Shown piece by piece: positions 53,002 through 62,816 of a DNA stretch of 64,000 nt. Position numbers and translations under genes: made by a program. The stretch covers positions 124,001-188,000 of the forward strand of contig NZ_JAOVZB010000005.1 of NCBI RefSeq assembly GCF_025716875.1, written 5' to 3'. The notes under the pieces are model-generated. The model had not been told where the DNA came from and did not search any database. It saw nothing but the letters and a program-made list of their open reading frames with translations. Every line of letters begins with the position of its first letter. Position 1 is the stretch's first letter. Source of the stretch: Marinomonas sargassi. Lineage in GTDB: Bacteria; Pseudomonadota; Gammaproteobacteria; Pseudomonadales; Marinomonadaceae.

Positions 53002-53087
53002 AATAGGGCTGGACTCAAATTAAAGGCTAAAACAAATTTCCCCTAGTGTACCCGAGATTGCACGTTAGGTATAAAAAAGCGCGACGA

Positions 53088-53552
53088 TTAACAGTAAATG
53101 GGCAAGGGTTTGTTACTGGCAATTTTTCTCACTGACAAATGGGTATGAATGTCTTTGACACTGGTGATCTTATGCAGCTTTCTGGTGAAGGCTTCATAAG
53201 CCGTTAAATCAGCGGCCGCCACTTCTAGTAAATAATCATAACCACCCGACACAATATGTCCGTTAATCACTTCTTCCATATCATTTAGGGAGCGTTCAAA
53301 ACTTTGAATCGATTCTTCTTGATGGTTACTCAAGCTCACTTCTACAAAAAAGGTCATCGAAATGCCTATTTTGGCCTTATTCAAATTGGCCTGATAGTCC
53401 GAGATATAACCTTCATCTTCGAGTCGCTTTAAACGACGAGCACAAGGGGACGGCGATAAACCCACCCTGTCAGACAATTCCGCTGTCGATAAACGACCCT
53501 CTTTTTGCAGAACTTCCAATATATGACGATCAATTCTATCCAAGGCACTCAT
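53088..53552 (-). CDS. Lrp/AsnC family transcriptional regulator
   Basis: 154 residues. The N-terminal helix-turn-helix (DRIDRHILEVLQKEGRLS, then VGLSPSPCARRLKRLEDEG) is followed by a RAM/ligand-binding domain (GYDYLLEVAAADLTAYEAF). The long N-terminal similarity to BkdR/Lrp suggests amino-acid sensing. Divergent from the EamA exporter and aminotransferase genes, which it probably controls. Confidence 0.93.
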   Translation of the reverse strand: MSALDRIDRHILEVLQKEGRLSTAELSDRVGLSPSPCARRLKRLEDEGYISDYQANLNKAKIGISMTFFVEVSLSNHQEESIQSFERSLNDMEEVINGHIVSGGYDYLLEVAAADLTAYEAFTRKLHKITSVKDIHTHLSVRKIASNKPLPIYC

Positions 53553-53690
53553 TAGTAATTTCCATCAATATTTGATTAATAGTTAGCGATATCAACCAAC
53601 AATACCCTATGACAAACCAAAAATCGCCGAATAAATGCGAATAACTTAATTGATAATATCCATACAACATTGAGGAAGGATACTATCAAA

Positions 53691-54635
53691 ATGGAAAAGA
53701 CGATTTCCCGCACTATTCCACAGCCAACTCTAGGAACAACAACTCAGGGCACAACAACCCTAAGCCCTACGCCGACTTTATTAAAAGGCTATATGGCGAT
53801 GGGGATAGTATTATTAATTTGGTCAGGGTTCTCACTGACAGCACGAGCGGTTGGCTCATCTCCACTTAGCATTGCTGATATGGCGTTAATTCGTTTTGCC
53901 GTTCCCTTGATATTATTAGCCCCTATGGTGATGCCTCACTTAAAAGAGATACGAACAGCACGCTTCTCTGACATTTTGTTCGTTCTTCTAGGAGGGATTC
54001 CTTTCTTATTTTTCGCATCTTGGGGGGCGCAAACCACCCCAACCGCCTATGTTGGGACTATTTTAGTCGGAACTCCGCCCTTCTTTATTGCCATTTTGGC
54101 TTGCCTTATTTACCGTCAACCCATCCCATTAACCAAGGCGATGCCCTTAGCATTCATTTTTGCAGGCATTGTTGTGATGCTAATGTCTAACAAAAACAAT
54201 TTCCCTGCGGGAGTCTCTGAAGGTATCTTGTATTTACTAGCCGCTTCTCTATCTTGGGCAGGTTATTCAATAGGCCTAAAACGTGCAGGACTAAAGCCCA
54301 TGACTGTGGCTATTATTCTGTCTTATGTGTCATTTTTTATTCTGTTAGGCATCGTATTTTTGGGTTTTACCCCAAGTAACTTGGGTTCATTCTCAATGGA
54401 AGAAGCACTACCCTTTATCTTGGTTCAGGGAGTCGGTGTTGGGGTGTTAGCAACCATTTTATTTTCATATGCTATTAGCCAACTAGGTTCATCTCAACCC
54501 GCTATCATTGGTGCACTATCTTCAGGGTTAACAGCATTATTAGCGGTTTTTATATTTAATGAGCCCCTAACCATTGCCATTGTTACTGGCATCGCATTAA
54601 CCGTTACTGGTGTTATTTTGTCTCATCGTTCTTAA
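53691..54635 (+). CDS. EamA/DMT family transporter
   Basis: 314 residues from ATG 53691 (AAGGA ten bases upstream; the upstream TTG 53670 is inside the site). Ten predicted helices in two EamA repeats; the first starts near GYMAMGIVLLIWSGFSL and the second near GILYLLAASLSWAGYSIGL. The family exports amino acids and other metabolites. An aminotransferase gene follows 48 bases downstream and an Lrp regulator is divergent, suggesting amino-acid efflux coupled to aromatic amino acid metabolism. Confidence 0.9.
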   Translation: MEKTISRTIPQPTLGTTTQGTTTLSPTPTLLKGYMAMGIVLLIWSGFSLTARAVGSSPLSIADMALIRFAVPLILLAPMVMPHLKEIRTARFSDILFVLLGGIPFLFFASWGAQTTPTAYVGTILVGTPPFFIAILACLIYRQPIPLTKAMPLAFIFAGIVVMLMSNKNNFPAGVSEGILYLLAASLSWAGYSIGLKRAGLKPMTVAIILSYVSFFILLGIVFLGFTPSNLGSFSMEEALPFILVQGVGVGVLATILFSYAISQLGSSQPAIIGALSSGLTALLAVFIFNEPLTIAIVTGIALTVTGVILSHRS

Positions 54636-54683
54636 CCGAGTTATAGAACCAGATTACAGAGTTAGATTAAAAGGAAAAGCACT

Positions 54684-55862
54684 ATGTTAGAAAATTTACC
54701 TCAAGTTGGAGCAGATCCTTTATGGGAGCTTTTAGCCGAATTTCAGGCTGATAAACGAAAAGATAAAATTGACCTTTTAGTGGGTGTTTATCGCGACGAA
54801 ACAGGCGTAACCCCTGTCATGGAAAATGTGAAGTCGGCCGAAAATCAATTAGCTAATCAAGCTGCCTCTAAAGCCTACGGCATGCTGTCTGGCAATGGGA
54901 CATTCAACCGAAACATCGCAAAATTTATCTTAGGTGCAGACAACCCAAGACTGCATAATCAGCGCACAATCCAGACCGTAGGCGCTTCTGGTGCATTACG
55001 CGTACTTGCTGATTTCATTAAGCGCTTGTCGCCCAATGTAGTAATTTGGAATACCAACCCGGGTTACATCAACCACCAACCTATTATGGAAGGGGCTGGT
55101 CTACAGGTGTCGTCTTTCCGTTGGCAAGATAAGGGCGGGGAATTAGACATTAACGCCTGCTTTGCTGACTTAGAAGATGCGGTAAAAGGGGATGTCATTC
55201 TTCTGCACGCCAGCTGTCACAACCCAACAGGTATCGATCCATCACTGGAGCAATGGCAGCAATTTGTGGATTTCTGCAAACGCAAAAAGATCACACCTTT
55301 TATTGATATTGCCTACCAAGGGTTTGGGGAAACGCCAGAGCAAGACGCTGCGGGCTTACGCTTATTCGTTGAGCAAATTGACGAAGTCTTAATTACCGCA
55401 AGCTGCTCTAAAAATATGGGGCTTTATTGTGAGCGAACGGGAGCTGCCATCGTCATGACCAATGATGAAGAAAAGCTAGCTGGCATATCCACTTTACTTG
55501 AACGCATTACCCGCTCTAACTATTCGATGCCACCAAACCACGGTGCCGCCATTGCCAATATTCTTTTTAGCAATCAAGAACCTTGGCTAGAAGAATTGGC
55601 AAGTTACCGAGACAGAGTTAATGGCATTCGACAGGGTTTAACCGATGCCTTAACAAAGCTAGGAGCGCCCTCTTCAATGCAAGTAATTGGTACACAAAAA
55701 GGTATGTTTTCCATGCTGCCATTAACCAAAGATCAAATGATTGCCCTACGTAAAGACCATGGTATTTACGGTGTGCCCAACGGCCGCATCAACCTTGCTG
55801 GATTGAAGCAGTCACAAACAGAAGTACTTGCCAAAGCCCTTATTGCAGTGCTCGATAAGTAA
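54684..55862 (+). CDS. aromatic/aspartate aminotransferase (class I, TyrB/AspC type)
   Basis: 392 residues, as expected for the Ialpha subgroup (E. coli AspC 396, TyrB 397). The PLP-binding lysine is Lys243 in TASCSKNMGLY, the HNPTG motif is at 179-183, and YQGFGE follows. These enzymes transfer the amino group of aspartate, tyrosine or phenylalanine to 2-oxoglutarate. AspC and TyrB cannot be separated by eye. Preceded by an EamA exporter and ended by a strong terminator. Confidence 0.92.
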   Translation: MLENLPQVGADPLWELLAEFQADKRKDKIDLLVGVYRDETGVTPVMENVKSAENQLANQAASKAYGMLSGNGTFNRNIAKFILGADNPRLHNQRTIQTVGASGALRVLADFIKRLSPNVVIWNTNPGYINHQPIMEGAGLQVSSFRWQDKGGELDINACFADLEDAVKGDVILLHASCHNPTGIDPSLEQWQQFVDFCKRKKITPFIDIAYQGFGETPEQDAAGLRLFVEQIDEVLITASCSKNMGLYCERTGAAIVMTNDEEKLAGISTLLERITRSNYSMPPNHGAAIANILFSNQEPWLEELASYRDRVNGIRQGLTDALTKLGAPSSMQVIGTQKGMFSMLPLTKDQMIALRKDHGIYGVPNGRINLAGLKQSQTEVLAKALIAVLDK

Positions 55863-55876
55863 CTGTATTTGAAAAT

Positions 55877-55939
55877 AAAAATGCCCTTTTGTTAATTTAA
55901 CTATTTTAGGAAATAGTCAAAAAGCAAAAGGGCATTTTT
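55877..55939. terminator. bidirectional terminator between aminotransferase and urtE
   Basis: 15-bp perfect stem AAAAATGCCCTTTTG / CAAAAGGGCATTTTT (55877-55891, 55925-55939). Its loop itself contains a six-pair hairpin (CTATTT / AAATAG). Serves both converging transcripts. Confidence 0.92.
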
Positions 55940-55963
55940 GTATAAAGGGTTTGCCTGAGTGGA

Positions 55964-56671
55964 TTAAACCGCTAAGTATTGCTTAATCAAATCGTCATCA
56001 AGGTTTTCCATTTTATCCGCCGCCACAACACGACCTTTTTCCATCAAACGGAATTCCTTACCAACACGACGGGCGAAGCCAAGTTTTTGCTCAACCAAGA
56101 TAACCGTTAGGCCTTCTTCTTCGTTGAGTTTCAAAATAACATCGCCAATCTGCTTAACGATATTAGGTTGAATACCTTCATTAGGCTCATCCAAGATCAA
56201 TACTTTTGGTTCAAGTACCAAAGCACGGCCGATCGCCAATTGCTGTTGCTGACCACCAGACAAGTCACCACCACGGCGGTGTAGCATGTCTTTCAGTACT
56301 GGGAAGAGCTCAAAGATTTTTTCTGGAATATCTTTCGGAGAATCCTGAGTACGTTTACCTCGAACAGGCAAACCAATACGTAGATTCTCTTCCACCGTTA
56401 ACATAGGGAAAATATCTCGCCCTTGGGGAACATAGCCAATACCAGAATAAGCGCGCTTCTCAGCACTTTGCTTATTTAAGATCTGACCTTCCATGGATAT
56501 TTCACCACTTTTGATCGGCAACAAGCCCATGATGGCTTTCAACAAGGTGGTTTTACCCACCCCGTTACGGCCCATAATGCAGGTAATCGAACCCGGCACT
56601 ATGTCTAAATCCAAGCCCCAAAGAATTTGCGTACCACCGTAAAGTTGATCCACGTTTTTAATAGAAATCAT
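55964..56671 (-). CDS. urtE: urea ABC transporter ATP-binding protein UrtE
   Basis: 235 residues. Walker A GRNGVGKTT, signature LSGGQQQQLAIGRAL, Walker B VLILDEPNEGIQPNI. The N-terminal MISIKNVDQLYGGTQILWGL is the usual UrtE start. It overlaps urtD by four bases. Last gene of the canonical urt operon and second ATPase of the urea importer. Paralogous to 17939-18628. Confidence 0.94.
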   Translation of the reverse strand: MISIKNVDQLYGGTQILWGLDLDIVPGSITCIMGRNGVGKTTLLKAIMGLLPIKSGEISMEGQILNKQSAEKRAYSGIGYVPQGRDIFPMLTVEENLRIGLPVRGKRTQDSPKDIPEKIFELFPVLKDMLHRRGGDLSGGQQQQLAIGRALVLEPKVLILDEPNEGIQPNIVKQIGDVILKLNEEEGLTVILVEQKLGFARRVGKEFRLMEKGRVVAADKMENLDDDLIKQYLAV

Positions 56672-57531
56672 GCATCCCCTCCTGCGCCGTTCGCTTCGGC
56701 TTGTTCCTCACCAAGGTAAACCTCGATAACGTCTTTATTACTTTGGATTTCATCCATTGTGCCTTCCGCCAACACAGAGCCTTGGTGCAATACCGTCACG
56801 GTGCGTGCAATACTACGAACAAACTCCATATCATGCTCAACCACAATAACGGTACGCTCACCCGCTAGGGAGGTCAGTAGTTCTGCGGTGCGCTCGGTTT
56901 CTTGGGCTGTCATGCCAGCCACTGGCTCATCGATCAACAATAAACGAGGGTCAGCGGCCAACAACATACCAATTTCTAACCACTGTTTTTGACCGTGAGA
57001 AAGCGCCCCCGCCAACATAAAGCGATGTTGCTCTAGGCCGATGATTTTCAACACTTCATCGATACGATCAATTTGCGTCGGTGATAAACGAGAGAACAAA
57101 GTCGGCAATACAGACTTATCTGTTTTCAGCGACAATTCCAAATTATCAAACACAGTTTGTGCTTCAAATACCGTTGGTTTTTGGAATTTTCGGCCTATGC
57201 CCAATTGGGCGATAGCCGCTTCGTCTTTATTCAATAAATTATGGTTTTGACCAAAGAAAACAGAACCAGAATCACACTGGGTTTTACCTGTAATCACGTC
57301 CATTAGGGTGGTTTTACCCGCCCCATTGGCACCAATCAAACAACGTAATTCGCCGTCATTCACATACAGGTTCAAATCGTTTAAGGCTTTAAAACCATCA
57401 AAACTCAGATTCAATCCTTCTACATAAAGGATGACATCTTTATCTACATTCACATTCGCCTGAGACGATTGCAACATTGGCCAAGTTTGATCTCGGCGAA
57501 AGGTTTCTCTTAAGCTTTCAATTGCACTCAT
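56668..57531 (-). CDS. urtD: urea ABC transporter ATP-binding protein UrtD
   Basis: 287 residues with an N-terminal extension of about 35 residues before the ATPase fold, then Walker A GANGAGKTT, atypical signature LSHGQKQWLEIG and Walker B LLLIDEPVAGM. The Asn/Asp content of the extension is not conserved in the amide-operon paralogue. Four-base overlaps with urtC and urtE show translational coupling. Confidence 0.94.
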   Translation of the reverse strand: MSAIESLRETFRRDQTWPMLQSSQANVNVDKDVILYVEGLNLSFDGFKALNDLNLYVNDGELRCLIGANGAGKTTLMDVITGKTQCDSGSVFFGQNHNLLNKDEAAIAQLGIGRKFQKPTVFEAQTVFDNLELSLKTDKSVLPTLFSRLSPTQIDRIDEVLKIIGLEQHRFMLAGALSHGQKQWLEIGMLLAADPRLLLIDEPVAGMTAQETERTAELLTSLAGERTVIVVEHDMEFVRSIARTVTVLHQGSVLAEGTMDEIQSNKDVIEVYLGEEQAEANGAGGDA

Positions 57532-58670
57532 GCTTGAGACTCCTCTGATTTTTGTGGCTTGGCTGTTTTACGTTTTGCCATAAGCTGTGCATAAATTCCC
57601 ATTAAGCCTTTTGGTAAGTACAGGGTAACGAAAACAAACATAGCACCCAGTGCGAACAACCAAGCATCTGGCAGAATCGCGGTAAAACGTGTCTTCGCAT
57701 AGTTCACTAAGATGGCACCAATCACAGCACCAATTAATGTGCCACGACCACCAACAGCCACCCAGATAACCATCTCAATCGAGTTGATTGGCGAGAACTC
57801 ACCCGGATTAATGATACCCACTTGAGGTACGTATAAAGCACCTGCAATACCTGCGATAACAGCAGAGTAAACAAACAACCAAACTTTATAACGATCAGTA
57901 CGGTAGCCAATAAAGCGTGAGCGAGACTCCGCATCACGAATGGCCAATACCACTTTACCGAATCGAGAAGACAGGATGCGCTGGCTGATCACAAACACAA
58001 TAGCCAACAAGAAAGCAGTAATCATAAACAAGCTAACCCGTGTGGAATCGGCCTGCAAATCAAAGCCCACGATCTCCTTAAAGTCGGTTAGACCATTGTT
58101 ACCACCAAAGCCCATTTCGTTACGGAAGAAGGCCAATAGCAAGGCGTAGGTCAAGGCTTGAGTCATGATAGACAAGTACACACCCGTCACTCGTGAACGG
58201 AATGCCAACCAACCAAATACAAAGGCTAATAATCCTGGTACCAGTACCGCCATAATCATGGCGAACCAAAACTGATCCATGCCGAGCCAGAACCAAGGCA
58301 GCTCTTGCCAATCAAGAAAGACCATAAAGTCTGGTAATGTTGGGTGTCCGTAAACGCCTCGATCACCGATCTGACGCATCAAGTACATACCCATGGCATA
58401 ACCGCCTAAGGCGAAAAAGGCACCGTGACCTAGGCTCAAAATACCGCAATAACCCCAGATAATATCGACCGCTAATGCCAGCATGGCATAACATAAATAC
58501 TTACCTAACAAGGTTATGGTGTAAGTACTCACATACAGCGCAGAGTCTTCTGGCAAATACAGATTGGCAGCGGATGCCAAGAAAGTGATGGCCAACAGGA
58601 TCACCACAAAAGGCATGGTGTGTTTCCCCGTTGAACGACCAGAGGAAAACCATTCTTTTAGACGTGTCAT
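57528..58670 (-). CDS. urtC: urea ABC transporter permease UrtC
   Basis: 380 residues with about 10 membrane helices. The segment YCGILSLGHGAFFALGGYAMG, shared with LivM-type permeases, the coupling loop RDAESRSRFIGYRTDRYK, and the long UrtC-specific extracellular insert (DRGVYGHPTLPDFMVFLDW) are visible. Overlaps urtB and urtD by four bases. Confidence 0.95.
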   Translation of the reverse strand: MTRLKEWFSSGRSTGKHTMPFVVILLAITFLASAANLYLPEDSALYVSTYTITLLGKYLCYAMLALAVDIIWGYCGILSLGHGAFFALGGYAMGMYLMRQIGDRGVYGHPTLPDFMVFLDWQELPWFWLGMDQFWFAMIMAVLVPGLLAFVFGWLAFRSRVTGVYLSIMTQALTYALLLAFFRNEMGFGGNNGLTDFKEIVGFDLQADSTRVSLFMITAFLLAIVFVISQRILSSRFGKVVLAIRDAESRSRFIGYRTDRYKVWLFVYSAVIAGIAGALYVPQVGIINPGEFSPINSIEMVIWVAVGGRGTLIGAVIGAILVNYAKTRFTAILPDAWLFALGAMFVFVTLYLPKGLMGIYAQLMAKRKTAKPQKSEESQA

Positions 58671-60289
58671 TCTGCCGCCCTCCCTTTTTGTGGAAAGAGT
58701 CCTTTAGGACGTTTTTGAATAAAGAGGATAATAAACACCAAGACAATAATCGCGGCTAATACGGCACCCGTTGTTGGTTCTAGGAACTTAGTAGCAATAC
58801 CTAACGAGAAGGCCGCAACCAATGTACCTAATAGGTTACCCACGCCACCAAACACCACCACCATGAAAGAATCTATGATGTAAGCTTGACCAAGGTTTGG
58901 ACCAACGTTGGTTAACTGGCTCAATGCTACACCTGCTACACCAGCAATACCCGAGCCTAAACCAAAGGTCATAGCGTCAACTCTGTGGGTTTTTACACCC
59001 ATGGCTTTGGCCATATTACGGTTTTGCGATACGGCACGAACGTTCAAACCAAGGGAAGTTTTGCGCAAAATAGCGACCAAAATAATGAAAACCAACAGGG
59101 CAAAAGCAAGGATGTATAAGCGGTTCAAAGTCAGTGACAAAACTGGGTTAATTTCCCATGAGCCACTCATCCAGCTTGGTGTCGATACTTGACGGTTTAG
59201 TGGAGAGAAAATGGTTCTTACTAACTGTTGTAAGATCAAGCTAATACCAAAAGTAGCCAATAAGGTTTCTAGAGGTCGACCATGTAAACGACTAATGACC
59301 AATCGCTCGATCAAGACACCCATTAAACCAGACACCATGAAGGCAGCAGGAATTGCCACCCAAATAGAATAATCAATATGGTTTGGCATCAGCAGCTGTA
59401 CCACATAAGTGGTATAAGCGCCTAGCATGATCATCTCACCATGGGCCATATTAATAACGCCCATTACACCAAAGGTAATGGCTAGACCGATGGACGCTAA
59501 CAACAACACAGAGCCTAAGCTCAAACCAAAGAACAGCTGATCAATAAATGCGAAACGGTTAGCGCGCTGAGCAATTTTTTCTAATGCGCCATTGGCTGCT
59601 TTGACAACAGAGGCGTTATCGTCGTTCGTTAATTTGGTTAAATGATTTCGAACACTATTCTCTAAGCTACCAGATAAGGTCTCTATGGCTTTTAAACGAC
59701 TCGAAACAGTCGCCGCTTTATCATTGGCAACATTAAGTGCCAAAGCTAAACCCATAGCCTCTTTTACTTTCTTATTGGCTTCTTTAGGGTAGAGCTCTTC
59801 AATAATCTCAACGGTATTTTTATCTAGCTTCGCCAATAGAGCGTGTACCGCGTCTTCTCGTACCGCAGGCGATTTAGAGGTCAATTGAATGCCAGCAATA
59901 GCCTTACGTAAATAAACACGTAACTTGTTGTTCACGCGTATTTTTTTCACTTCTTTACTACCAAAGCTTGGCTTATCAAGGCCATTAACATCTTGGCTTG
60001 TGAAAACATCTTGATAACGTTTATCGCCATCTAAGGTGTATTGGCCGACCACATCTTTGGTCGCCCGAACATAATAAAGTTTACCTGCTAATAAGGTGTT
60101 AAAAAGTGGCAAAGCGTCTTCACCAGAAGTCGCTTCTATTTTTGCGACAACGGGCTGTAACTTGCTTAGTTTTGTATCCACCAGCTCCGTCAAAAGCTCT
60201 TTCGAAATTGGCGATTCAGCACTAAAGGCAGGCAAGGATAAGAGCCCAAAAAGACAGCAGCAAAGTGCGATTAAATGTCTCAAGGTCAT
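58667..60289 (-). CDS. urtB: urea ABC transporter permease UrtB (long form)
   Basis: 540 residues. A signal peptide (LIALCCCLFGLLSLPAFS) is followed by an exported helical-repeat domain of about 210 residues, and then by about eight membrane helices starting near residue 250. GVMGVINMAHGEMIMLGAYT and LNVRAVSQNRNMAKAMGVKT are the permease signatures. The long form is the usual urea-transporter version. The 144-base spacer before it contains a terminator-like hairpin. Confidence 0.95.
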   Translation of the reverse strand: MTLRHLIALCCCLFGLLSLPAFSAESPISKELLTELVDTKLSKLQPVVAKIEATSGEDALPLFNTLLAGKLYYVRATKDVVGQYTLDGDKRYQDVFTSQDVNGLDKPSFGSKEVKKIRVNNKLRVYLRKAIAGIQLTSKSPAVREDAVHALLAKLDKNTVEIIEELYPKEANKKVKEAMGLALALNVANDKAATVSSRLKAIETLSGSLENSVRNHLTKLTNDDNASVVKAANGALEKIAQRANRFAFIDQLFFGLSLGSVLLLASIGLAITFGVMGVINMAHGEMIMLGAYTTYVVQLLMPNHIDYSIWVAIPAAFMVSGLMGVLIERLVISRLHGRPLETLLATFGISLILQQLVRTIFSPLNRQVSTPSWMSGSWEINPVLSLTLNRLYILAFALLVFIILVAILRKTSLGLNVRAVSQNRNMAKAMGVKTHRVDAMTFGLGSGIAGVAGVALSQLTNVGPNLGQAYIIDSFMVVVFGGVGNLLGTLVAAFSLGIATKFLEPTTGAVLAAIIVLVFIILFIQKRPKGLFPQKGRAAE

Positions 60290-60372
60290 ACTCCACGTAT
60301 TGAAGGGTGTATTGCAAAGAAGGCTAGAACAACAACATTCTTTTAAGGAAAAACTAGAACAGCAGATGGGTT

Positions 60373-60408
60373 AAAAAAGGCCCTCTAACTACAGAGAGAA
60401 AGAGGGCC
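60373..60408 (-). terminator. intercistronic attenuator/terminator between urtA and urtB
   Basis: On the minus strand GGCCCTCT (60408-60401), a 14-base loop, AGAGGGCC (60386-60379), then six Ts (60378-60373). Complete rho-independent layout inside the operon. It should let most transcripts end after urtA and a fraction read on, giving excess binding protein. Confidence 0.8.
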
Positions 60409-60433
60409 AACATCAGCATAGGAAGTGCTTAAC

Positions 60434-61717
60434 TTAGTAGTTCTGACCAGAACACGCTTTAGTTTTCGTGTTGTAGTTACCGCACTTAACTGGCGCAGTC
60501 CAATCAGAAATTAGGTCTTTAGAACCTGGTAGGAAATCAGACCATGCGTCACCCGCAACAACACCATCTGTTGACCAAACCACTTCGAATTGACCGTCGT
60601 CTTGAATCTCACCGATTAGAACAGGCTTGCTCAAGTGGTGGTTTTTGTTCATTACCGCAACACCACCAGTTAGGTTAGGTGTTTCTTGACCAATCATTGC
60701 TTGCTCAACCGCGTCTACGTCAGTAGTACCCGCTTCAGTAACAGCGTTAGCCCACATTTTGAAACCGATGTAAGTCGCTTCCATTGGGTCGTTAGTTACA
60801 CGGTTTGCATCTTTAGTGAAGGCTTTCCACTTAGTGATGAACTCTTCGTTTGCATCGCTTTCAACACTTTGGAAGTAGTTCCATGCTGCTAGGTGACCTA
60901 CTAGAGGGCCAGTGTCTAGACCAGAAAGTTCTTCTTCACCTACAGAGAAGGCTACAACTGGAATGTCTTCTGCAGAGATACCTTGGTTACCCAATTCTTT
61001 GTAGAAAGGTACGTTTGCGTCACCATTGATAGTAGAAACAACCGCTGTTTTCTTACCTTCGCTACCGAATTTCTTAACATCAGAAACGATTGACTGCCAA
61101 TCAGAATGACCGAAAGGTGTGTAGTTGATCATGATGTCGCTAGCCGCAACGCCTTTTGCTTTTAGGTAAGCTTCAAGGATTTTGTTCGTTGTACGTGGGT
61201 AAACGTAGTCAGTACCCGCTAGAACAAAACGCTCAACACCTAGTTCGTTGATCAAGTAATCAACTGCTGGGATAGCCTGTTGGTTCGGCGCAGCACCTGT
61301 GTAGAAAACGTTTTTAGAAGATTCTTCACCTTCGTACTGTACTGGGTAGAACATCAAACCGTTCAACTCTTCCAATACTGGTAATACAGACTTACGAGAT
61401 ACAGAAGTCCAGCTACCGAAGATAACGTCAACTTTCTCTTGCTCAAGAAGTTCACGACCTTTCTCAGCAAATAAAGGCCAGTTAGATGCAGGGTCAACAA
61501 CCACTGCTTCTAGTTTCTTGCCTAGCAAGCCACCTTTTTTGTTCTGATCTTCAACCATCATAAGAACAGTGTCTTTAAGAGTTGTTTCAGAAATCGCCAT
61601 CGTACCTGATAGAGAGTGAAGTACACCAACCTTGATTGTGTCCGCCGCCATAGATGGCAGGGCAATTAAAGTCGCACCAGAAAGAGCAATCGCAGAAGCA
61701 AGCGTTTTAAGTTTCAT
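60434..61717 (-). CDS. urtA: urea ABC transporter substrate-binding protein UrtA
   Basis: 427 residues with a signal peptide (LASAIALSGATLIALPSMA, cleavage after MAA). The mature protein shows VGVLHSLSGTMAISETTLKD, DPASNWPLFAEKGRELLEQ, IFGSWTSVSRKSVLPVLEEL and the C-terminal WTAPVKCGNYNTKTKACSG with two cysteines, all typical of UrtA. Periplasmic urea binding. Codon use looks more biased than in neighbours, as for a highly expressed gene. A LysR gene is 189 bases upstream on the same strand. Confidence 0.95.
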   Translation of the reverse strand: MKLKTLASAIALSGATLIALPSMAADTIKVGVLHSLSGTMAISETTLKDTVLMMVEDQNKKGGLLGKKLEAVVVDPASNWPLFAEKGRELLEQEKVDVIFGSWTSVSRKSVLPVLEELNGLMFYPVQYEGEESSKNVFYTGAAPNQQAIPAVDYLINELGVERFVLAGTDYVYPRTTNKILEAYLKAKGVAASDIMINYTPFGHSDWQSIVSDVKKFGSEGKKTAVVSTINGDANVPFYKELGNQGISAEDIPVVAFSVGEEELSGLDTGPLVGHLAAWNYFQSVESDANEEFITKWKAFTKDANRVTNDPMEATYIGFKMWANAVTEAGTTDVDAVEQAMIGQETPNLTGGVAVMNKNHHLSKPVLIGEIQDDGQFEVVWSTDGVVAGDAWSDFLPGSKDLISDWTAPVKCGNYNTKTKACSGQNY

Positions 61718-61906
61718 TTGTTAAACCGTCCTATTGAGATTGAGAAGTTGATTAAAAACTTGGTAATAAGAAGTCAAAGAATTTTCCCTTCCTTCGTATC
61801 AGTGACTTAAGTATTAAAAAAGCACGGCAAGAAAGGTATGCGCGAAACACCCTAGAGGAGTACGTCAAATGACGCATATGTGATAATTAATATTAGATAG
61901 GTATTA

Positions 61907-62803
61907 CTATTTGGCTTGAAGTTTCGTCTGTTTCACTAGTATTTCTCGCATATAACGAATAAAAACTTCTTTGCTTCTGCCTCTTTTACAGATTAATGAA
62001 AAAGGCGCCTGATACCCAAAAACACTCGGGAGTAATGGCCTAAGCTGTCCACTACTAACCAAATTTTGGGCATAATGCTCAGGTAAGTAGCCAACGTATT
62101 TACCTGACAAAATCAGTGTGAGTTGAGCCTCCATACTTTCTACCGTAGCCGTACTATGGCCAAACCCCTTTTGACGCAAATCAGCACTATTCCAGTAACT
62201 GCGGGTCACTAATCCACACTCTATGACCTGATCTTGTGTAATACGTTTTTGCTCAAACAATGGATTCAAATGGCTGCAATACAACCAATGTTGCTCTCGA
62301 TACAACTTTTCTTCCACTACATTATTAACACTAGAGGGGTAGTTCCCAATCGCCATATCTAATTCATTATTAAGGATCCCCTGGACTTGTTCATAGGGAC
62401 TACGCACTTGCAAGTTAAGATGCACTGCAGGAAATTTTTCATTAAATTGTCTAATAATAGCGGGCATAGAAAGCGCTTTATCCAATACGGTAGCGTCTAA
62501 CACCGCAATTCGAAAAGTACCCCCAAGGTCACCTTTGAGGGTTTGCGCGTGTCGCTCTAGATTATTTAATTCATCAAGCAGTTTTATCGTTTGATGAAAG
62601 AATTGCTGGCCTTTTTCTGTTAATCGAAAGCCCGACCGCCCTCTTTGACACAGTACAAAGCCCACATAAGCTTCTAGCTCACTCATATAATTACTGATTG
62701 CTGACGTAGAGAGATTTAGCGTCTGTTGCGCACCAGCATAGCCTTGATTTTTAACAACAGTAACAAACACCTCTAACAAACGAACATTAATATGTTTGTC
62801 CAT
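61907..62803 (-). CDS. LysR family regulator, divergent from guanidinobutyrase
   Basis: 298 residues. N-terminal helix-turn-helix (VRLLEVFVTVVKNQGYAGA, then STSAISNYMSELEAYVG) and a LysR substrate domain (FRIAVLDATVLDKALSMPAI). GGGGGA lies before ATG 62803. It is divergent from the ureohydrolase gene across a 128-base gap with a 12-bp dyad, as is gbuR with gbuA in Pseudomonas. It may also act on urtA downstream, though that is inferred from distance. Confidence 0.9.
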   Translation of the reverse strand: MDKHINVRLLEVFVTVVKNQGYAGAQQTLNLSTSAISNYMSELEAYVGFVLCQRGRSGFRLTEKGQQFFHQTIKLLDELNNLERHAQTLKGDLGGTFRIAVLDATVLDKALSMPAIIRQFNEKFPAVHLNLQVRSPYEQVQGILNNELDMAIGNYPSSVNNVVEEKLYREQHWLYCSHLNPLFEQKRITQDQVIECGLVTRSYWNSADLRQKGFGHSTATVESMEAQLTLILSGKYVGYLPEHYAQNLVSSGQLRPLLPSVFGYQAPFSLICKRGRSKEVFIRYMREILVKQTKLQAK

Positions 62804-62816
62804 GCATCCCCCTGCA

